From positions 5,484,501 to 5,548,500 of the forward strand of contig NC_064216.1 of the NCBI RefSeq assembly GCF_023101765.2: 64,000 bases of DNA, in the 5' to 3' direction. Both the position numbers and the translations under genes were made by a program. Positions 62,398 to 64,000 of this stretch are shown here, piece after piece; positions within the stretch are counted from its first letter, which is position 1, and the number at the start of each line of letters is the position of its first letter. Source of the stretch: Spodoptera frugiperda (Eukaryota; Arthropoda; Insecta; Lepidoptera; Noctuidae). The notes under the pieces are model-generated. The model had not been told where the DNA came from. It searched no databases and saw nothing but the letters and a program-made list of their open reading frames with translations.

Positions 62398-62672
62398 GGT
62401 GTTTTTCCACCAGAGATGTGCTACAATATGTTGCTGTGGATGCGTTTGGCTGCTACCAATCATATTTTATTGGTACACATAGCTTATGGAAAGATGCGTG
62501 CTATGGACGTGTGCTATGGATGGCTTTCCTACTACCGATGCATCGCATACTCGAGCTGCGTATCCTTCTCGCCCAGCTACATTTCTTGGCATCAGTGAGA
62601 ACGGTCACATAGTTTCATTACTTAGCTATTTCATCTTCGTAGTATATAGCACATCTCTGGTGAAAAAGTACC
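62398..62672. mobile_element. MITE (family D), copy 2, both ends present
   Basis: The left end 'ccaccagagatgtgcta' is inverted at the right end as 'tagcacatctctggtg', followed by 'aaaaagtacc'. Internal blocks match copy 1 at 8727-8995. Flanking sequences do not show a clean target duplication. The three overlapping plus-strand frames here are produced by the element. Confidence 0.7.
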
Positions 62673-62679
62673 AGAGATT

Positions 62680-63755
62680 TGCTTGATGAGCAACGCATCG
62701 TAACAATAACATTAAAACTAGATCTAAAATTGTTACAAACACATCGAGAATCGAACACGATACCCGCATCTACCTAACGAATTAGGTATAAGTTACTAAC
62801 AACTGGCAGAACTTAGTCCTACTAATATCGAATGCTACCGCAATAGGCGTCGCTTACACGCAGGCGAAACTTACCCCAATACGGTGAAGTTGGAACACTA
62901 CAACGAAGTTAGTACTCAATTCAGACCTAGTTTCCATCAAGTCTATTTATAAACACATTATTTTGGTTTAATAGTTAAATTTTATTATGTATTGTTTTAA
63001 GTTAGTTTGGTAGTTCCGAGAATGGGACTTTGAGTAGCTTGTGTCTAGTTTCAAGAATGGAATAAACTTGTGTTGTGTGGTGGTTTATTATATATGTTTT
63101 ATTACAAAAACTAGACTTAATTTCTATTTTATATTCTGACAATTAAACTCATTGTAATTATTTACTACCCTACTTTTTTAGTCTACTCTAATAAAATTAT
63201 TCGCTACTAGGTACCTAGATTTTGAGTATTTTGTTAAAACGTTAGATTTACCAGACGGATTAAAATACTACATTCTAAGTATTTTATTTTATTAGTATTA
63301 AACTTTAGGCTTGCAAAACATACGAAATAGATTGATAGTGATCTCCAATATCAGTGATCTTCAAACAAATTTGAACAAGAAATCTTGAGTACCTAGTCAC
63401 AGTGTTGTCATCGACTAAAATAACTCAAGTTCTCATTGGGATAAAAACTATTCGTTCATAGGTATCTACTTAAATTGGTTGGAGAATCAATCTGTATAAG
63501 GAAATGTGTGAAAAATTATCATTCGTATCGATTTTATGATTGTTGTTTTAATTAAGTGTCGTGTGTGGGTTTTATTGATCTAGTTTTGTCATTGTTTCTT
63601 TTTTCGAATTTGGTTAACTGGCTCATTAATCGAATGACCAGTCATATGTTACAAAGTTTTGTTAAAATTTTGATTGTGATATTATATTAAATTATTCTAT
63701 TACGTAATAAAATTACTGAAATAAATTGTGCTTTTATATTGAATAACCTTATCAT
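62680..63755. other. Noncoding stretch
   Basis: 'gagaatcgaac' near 62747 looks like a reversed polymerase III B box and may mark a SINE relic, but no A box is evident. The rest is AT-rich without features. Confidence 0.35.
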
Positions 63756-63756
63756 T

Positions 63757-63900
63757 TTTTAACCGACTTCAAGAGGTTTTCAGTTTGACCTGTATGTATG
63801 TTTGTGCGCGATTATCTCGCGTTTGACTGAACCGATTTTGATGCGGTTTTCAGCATAGTATTTTTCAGACTTAGGATAAGGTTTTATGGATATTAAGTAA
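63757..63900 (+). repeat. Lepidopteran interspersed repeat fragment
   Basis: 'aaccgacttcaagaggtttt', 'cctgtatgtatgtttgtgcg', 'cgattatctcgcgtttgact' and 'gaaccgattttgatgcggtt' are words of a repeat found widely in moth and butterfly genomes, recognised from memory; probably the tail of a non-LTR element. Confidence 0.6.
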
Positions 63901-64000
63901 CTGACTTAAAAAAAATGGTATGGTATACATGTATATGGTAATGTAATGGTAAAGAAAAACAAATTCAGGTTTTCCTTAAAAAACAAATATTTCAGCATAA

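Noticed and set aside
62416..62686. Three overlapping plus-strand open frames
   Set aside because: All lie inside MITE family D copy 2 and have no support beyond being open.

Overview
The window looks like gene-poor nuclear DNA from a moth, most likely a noctuid. It is strongly AT-rich, has almost no long open frames, and carries dispersed repeats of kinds I associate with noctuid Lepidoptera. These are a SINE-like family (copies near 0.4, 3.1, 14.0 and 40.7 kb), a second family ending near a 'taggtagtccgcagctcc' motif (seven copies), a family ending in 'ataaaaggcgtgacgttg' (three copies), a tRNA-derived SINE, Helitron-like fragments and several MITEs. Family names come from memory of lepidopteran sequence, not from a search. 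No rRNA gene, intact tRNA gene, CRISPR array or intact transposase was seen.

Layout. 0-27 kb is intergenic or intronic DNA with scattered old repeats and a few GC-richer pockets that could be regulatory. At 27.13 kb there is a 36-nt microexon candidate that also fits a recursive-splice site. At 29.65-29.99 kb a CpG-rich stretch with a CCAAT box and an arthropod initiator runs into a probable first exon (5'UTR) ending in a splice donor. 30-56 kb reads as one or more long introns. It holds several weakly supported coding-like stretches on both strands and, at 51.3-52.0 kb, a pogo-like MITE with a second MITE inside it. At 56.20-56.41 kb lies the best coding evidence in the window: a 70-codon exon on the plus strand with a strong acceptor, in phase 0. 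56-64 kb is again noncoding, with a 10-bp tandem repeat, a perfect hairpin MITE and another MITE copy.

Reading. The simplest model is one plus-strand gene with very large introns. Its promoter is at about 29.7 kb, or it starts upstream and uses 29.7 kb as an alternative promoter, and the 56.2 kb exon is internal. I could not identify its protein family. On the minus strand, 54.2-55.5 kb and 32.0-32.3 kb look like decayed coding sequence of unknown origin; an old viral or mobile-element insertion is possible but not shown. Most short open frames in the window are probably chance.
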